NCBI GenBank assembly: GCA_944326175.1
Contig: CALVCY010000126.1
Span: forward strand, 1 to 17,783
Length of the DNA stretch: 17,783 nt
Reading direction: 5' to 3'
Source: an uncultured Erysipelotrichaceae bacterium
GTDB taxonomy: Bacteria; Bacillota_I; Bacilli_A; Erysipelotrichales; Erysipelotrichaceae
Within the stretch, counting starts at the first letter, position 1, and each line of letters starts with the position of its first letter. Made by a program: the position numbers and the translations under genes. This document shows positions 15,601 through 17,783 of the stretch, one piece after another. Below the pieces are notes generated by a model. The model saw only the letters and a list, made by a program, of their open reading frames with translations, searched no databases and was not told the origin of the DNA.

Positions 15601-17783
15601 CTGAACACTTTGAGCCGGCGCATAACGCCACAATTGTAGATATTCCGCAAATTCATTCGGTTCAGGTCGCAATCCATCAAATCCTTCATCCAACCATTGC
15701 TTGGATGCATTGATCATTACGTATTCCTGATTCGGTAAATTGACAAATGTAGCATCGATGGATTCATCATCACCTAAATTGATAAGGACGACTTTAGATT
15801 CATTCTCATTTAAACCATCTAAGTTATTTGATTTAACATCTTCTAATTTGGTTTCACCATTTGTTGAATAGACTTTGTAACCGAATAACGGTCCACGTGC
15901 TCCGATTTCCTCGCGCACACTATAGTGATATTCACTACCGTTGGGAGCAAATTTCGGTAATCCCTCAATGGTTTTATCCAACTGGATCCATCTATCATTA
16001 TCACGATCTGCACTTCTCAAATCATCACTGCTCATCACGATCGTATCAAAGACCACTTCTTCGGTTTGATTTCCTTTAGCGTCCGTATATGAGCGCAAAA
16101 TACTAAACTCGACTGCCGGATAAATATCAGTCTGAGCGACATGCATGATTTTACGAATCGTTAAATCTACGGTCGGACTTGTAAACCTGTTTTCAACCGA
16201 GAAAACGTGCAATGGATTGTTGATTGTAAAATAACCAGTTGCAATCTCGCCGATATTGGTTTCAACCAAATGATAATAATAGCGATCACCATTCGCATCA
16301 TATGTTGGTAAGCGTTGTAAATCGTCTACTGTTAATGCTGTATCTTCCGGAGTGATGGTATAACCATTTTCAACAAATCGAATGGAATAGTTACCCAAAT
16401 AATCGATTGGGAACGTATACCGGTCATTCGTACTGGTATAAACATCGTTCCAACCACTGACTGTTACCGTAGCGACTTTAGTTTCATTTGCATCAAAATG
16501 CTCTGAATCAAACGCACTGTCATATCCCTGATAAACATCAAACGTAACCGGAGGTAAATCACTTCGGTCAAAGTCTTCCGGAAGGTCAGACCACAACTTG
16601 ACGGTATCGAATTGCTCATAGCTTTCCAGTCGATTGACAAACGTACCACCCTGTTTCAGACCATACAGTGTATTATCACCATGATCTTCATATGGATCAT
16701 CGATTTCTACCACTGTATCACCGTATGTCTCGTCCAGACCATCTACCAGTCCGCTATACATTGAACCGACTTGGATCAAAGTGTTCGGATCATCAACTGA
16801 TGGATAACGGTATTCCACTTCCGCATAATCAAATTGCGCGGTATTCACGGTTGAACGCTCGACCGCATAATACGTATACGGATAACCATATTCGTTATAC
16901 ATTGGAGCATCATGTAATGTAACTGACCATGATTCACTACGGCCTTCATTATCGGGAGCTTCCCATTGATAATTCGGTTGATACCGTTCGACCACGACTT
17001 CAGTGGTTTGACCACCTTCAACATACTTCTCGCTTGCCCGATAAATATTCAGATAAATATCCGGTCGATCCCCGTTTTCAGCCACATAGGCATCCAACCA
17101 TTGTTTATACCAGATCACATCGATGGTTCGGGATAACCGGTTGGTCATATAGACTTCTTGGGTGTCATTGCTGACGGCATCCGGATTGTCTTCGCCGACC
17201 GTATAGTCGGTTTCCGTCGACAGACTCATCTGACGAATGATATCGATATAACGATCTTTATCTTCCTGAGTAAAGGTTTCGGACGTGGGCAAACCATTGA
17301 TGTAACCAACGATTTCATTGGTATTCATCAAATCCGTGGCATTACCTACACGCCAACCTTCTTGAACGACATAATGGGCAACGGAGCCATTGATGTCGTA
17401 TTTGGGCAGATTATAGAAATAGACTGTGGTTTCAACGCCATCGGTCGGGATATCCTGAACGAAGGAAACCTGGTTTCCATCGTTATCCAAAATCGGAACG
17501 ATCTGACCACTTTCACCGGCAAGACGAACACCGTTTTCATCAATGAAATACATGGTCGGATCATATTCATACAGTGGATCGAATGTCAACATGACCGCGG
17601 CACGAATACCGAGTTTTTCGTTCATTTCGTCGATGGCATTGCGCGCAGCGCCTTTGCCATCGGCCCATGTTTTATGAACCGTCAAATCAACATTACCCAA
17701 GCGTCGGTTTGTCACGACCATTAACGGTGCATTGGCTAATGTTTCTAACGAATATAAAATATCATAAATGTGATAATCACCCG
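12628..17783 (-). CDS. Giant Cna-B (SpaA-like) repeat surface protein, 5' end outside window
   Basis: The frame is open to the right edge (reading GDYHIYDILYSLET before the first internal Met at 17721), so the N-terminus, presumably with a signal peptide, is missing. At least 1717 residues are visible. Counting from M17721, about eleven Cna-B-like beta-sandwich repeats follow, each opening with a K-x-W-type strand: VHKTW 15, WYKQW 204, VKLW 374, IRKIM 522, ASKQW 672, SFKKRF 811, VSKTW 994, VVKNW 1127, LNKQW 1249, GTKTW 1352, IIKEW 1454. Many have LPKY/LPxY and YTVxE strands. In known Cna-B domains the Lys forms an intramolecular isopeptide bond with Asn/Asp, with Glu assisting. A final domain (about 1567-1668, IQKTVSGN to VSFENRN) resembles the FctA/DUF7601-type terminal domain. 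Such proteins form long stiff stalks. There is no LPXTG or membrane anchor; it ends STGYQFVLTDDK. Confidence 0.92.
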   Translation of the reverse strand, partial: GDYHIYDILYSLETLANAPLMVVTNRRLGNVDLTVHKTWADGKGAARNAIDEMNEKLGIRAAVMLTFDPLYEYDPTMYFIDENGVRLAGESGQIVPILDNDGNQVSFVQDIPTDGVETTVYFYNLPKYDINGSVAHYVVQEGWRVGNATDLMNTNEIVGYINGLPTSETFTQEDKDRYIDIIRQMSLSTETDYTVGEDNPDAVSNDTQEVYMTNRLSRTIDVIWYKQWLDAYVAENGDRPDIYLNIYRASEKYVEGGQTTEVVVERYQPNYQWEAPDNEGRSESWSVTLHDAPMYNEYGYPYTYYAVERSTVNTAQFDYAEVEYRYPSVDDPNTLIQVGSMYSGLVDGLDETYGDTVVEIDDPYEDHGDNTLYGLKQGGTFVNRLESYEQFDTVKLWSDLPEDFDRSDLPPVTFDVYQGYDSAFDSEHFDANETKVATVTVSGWNDVYTSTNDRYTFPIDYLGNYSIRFVENGYTITPEDTALTVDDLQRLPTYDANGDRYYYHLVETNIGEIATGYFTINNPLHVFSVENRFTSPTVDLTIRKIMHVAQTDIYPAVEFSILRSYTDAKGNQTEEVVFDTIVMSSDDLRSADRDNDRWIQLDKTIEGLPKFAPNGSEYHYSVREEIGARGPLFGYKVYSTNGETKLEDVKSNNLDGLNENESKVVLINLGDDESIDATFVNLPNQEYVMINASKQWLDEGFDGLRPEPNEFAEYLQLWRYAPAQSVQLIGGADEVKAQQVTNAVFEITKEDPDTGYYTINVTLEGDDHFEKFAPNGMPWVYVIKEIDENGDGKFLNHYVAEVDEITESALVDGDVLSFDDPLVNSIFTSTSFKKRFVDENGEVLTHDAIGSEITVNFKLQYAEIDLTADPNESSTVLEWVDITDNPELYSVVKLETDELTLTDVLDSNSTVFFGNPHVIDNLPRVFDFGTTGTSDIKQVVYRVVESSITIGRHTTQVEVTDSNNGHTYTYSVDNPEHELIEPGHYDTAGNATTSNPWNTVVTTNVIKTCDLIVSKTWEDAGNLWETRPMDGEGRNWQVQFLVEEQVGESGQWKPTKIYQNDKLENLVVTIQGSNAQDHVSVTVEGLPEYKLDENDKFVEVSYRVRELKSADLQETFKDSEFMHEAYKVSYPTDTSVINAMEMTDIEVVKNWVGGNEAVLPDTRVQFKLQVRTDVDQWDDVTIDGQTVLLTLDGHADSNTGNQRSYEDASWHGVFKNVPTRYPASYLPESNSVSEYRVVEIQGAGFTQKNASQDSYEFTFENQAIQDIRLNKQWSLPDGYDKPTVTVVLKRKVGETIDTTFVEHDEITLSQANNFTATIKDLPVFSNDGYKYTYYIKEVSIDGQSLNDYQIYYSGEGTTQLSVRNVALIDISGTKTWLDQDAAELRPDSIDLTLTQTSTDGSEVTLDVVPTWTKDSDNIWSYVFENLPYADASGKPYTYTVKEAPVVNTKGEVYESTIDGYDLTNRITGKVHLTIIKEWFDHDDSEANRPETIEVNIIQWINGESTLYDTVTLKPQPSALRQLFAQQPENIWSYTIEDLPKYDDQGRLIQYTVEEVKVDGYTSVIETQPIVDVDSIDITAKINNIAFGDLVIQKTVSGNRGDANRFFTFKIELDEPINGLYGSTIFEDGVANVLLRHGQTIEIPDLPGNVGYTITEVQANQNGYTTTDSGNTTGMILPNETVTVSFENRNHYIPDLEDHPTWTPQPSTGYQFVLTDDK
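12631..12666 (-). other. C-terminal tail motif, copy 3 (short form)
   Basis: The last 12 residues, STGYQFVLTDDK, match the last 12 of the two paralogues (ATGFMLVNTKDN, TTGFQLVNTSDN) at T, G, aromatic, hydrophobic, V, T and D. The Cys-framed part is absent and the rest of this protein is unrelated to the other two. Confidence 0.65.
12718..17691 (-). repeat. Tandem Cna-B-type domain array
   Basis: About eleven diverged domains of roughly 95-185 residues plus one FctA/DUF7601-like end domain. The repeats differ strongly from each other, so this is an old array, not a recent DNA-level expansion. The last typical domains (from residue 1127) are shorter and closer to the canonical length than the first six. 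Confidence 0.85.

Noticed and set aside
17158..17724. 188-codon open frame on the plus strand
   Set aside because: It lies opposite the Cna-B repeat gene, has the composition of antisense to a coding strand, no ribosome site and no recognisable domain.
1..17783. CRISPR array, insertion sequence, integrase or phage genes
   Set aside because: No regularly spaced direct repeats, transposase or integrase motifs were found on either strand.

Overview
The window looks like chromosomal DNA of a low-GC Bacillota (Firmicutes), possibly an Erysipelotrichia-like lineage. The evidence is AT-rich DNA, Shine-Dalgarno sites of the AAGGAG type before several genes, the Firmicutes-style run secG-rnr-smpB, and large Cna-B-type and beta-helix surface proteins. 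TGA is used as a stop (vapB, vapC, smpB, Nudix gene) and Trp is encoded by TGG, so the standard bacterial code applies, not the Mollicutes code. The lineage is my inference; no rRNA or phylogenetic marker was compared.

Almost everything is on the minus strand, so transcription reads from the right end of the window to the left. (A) 17783-9159 and 8965-5423 hold three large exported proteins: a giant Cna-B repeat protein whose 5' end lies outside the window, then two paralogous proteins with near-identical signal peptides, acidic linkers, repetitive beta-rich ectodomains and near-identical C-terminal tails. None has an LPXTG motif, a C-terminal membrane helix or a basic tail. All three instead end in the same short motif, T-G-[FY]-x-[LF]-V-x-T-x-D-[NK]. 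This is the best candidate for something undescribed: a possible new C-terminal surface-sorting or anchoring signal. (B) 5382-4609 is an orphan two-TM protein with a cytosolic domain that I tentatively compare with SMODS-associated NUDIX-like domains. (C) 4513-1068 is a housekeeping block: secG (protein export), rnr (RNase R), smpB (trans-translation) and a Nudix hydrolase, tightly packed and ending in a strong bidirectional terminator. (D) 968-289 is a type II VapBC toxin-antitoxin operon with a direct-repeat operator candidate. (E) 1-263 is the 3' end of a plus-strand DUF4143-type ATPase gene that converges on vapC.

The 283-bp gap between the giant adhesin and the next surface protein (12345-12627) is dense in structure: a 21-nt palindrome, two hairpins and a rho-independent terminator. 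The 26-nt loop of one hairpin, read on the adhesin's own strand, is an exact 12-nt complement of the beginning of the coding sequence (MKRWV) of both downstream surface-protein genes. The adhesin 3' UTR could therefore act as an antisense regulator of its two neighbours. That is an inference and a chance or relic origin is possible.

No tRNA, rRNA, CRISPR array, IS element or sortase gene was seen.
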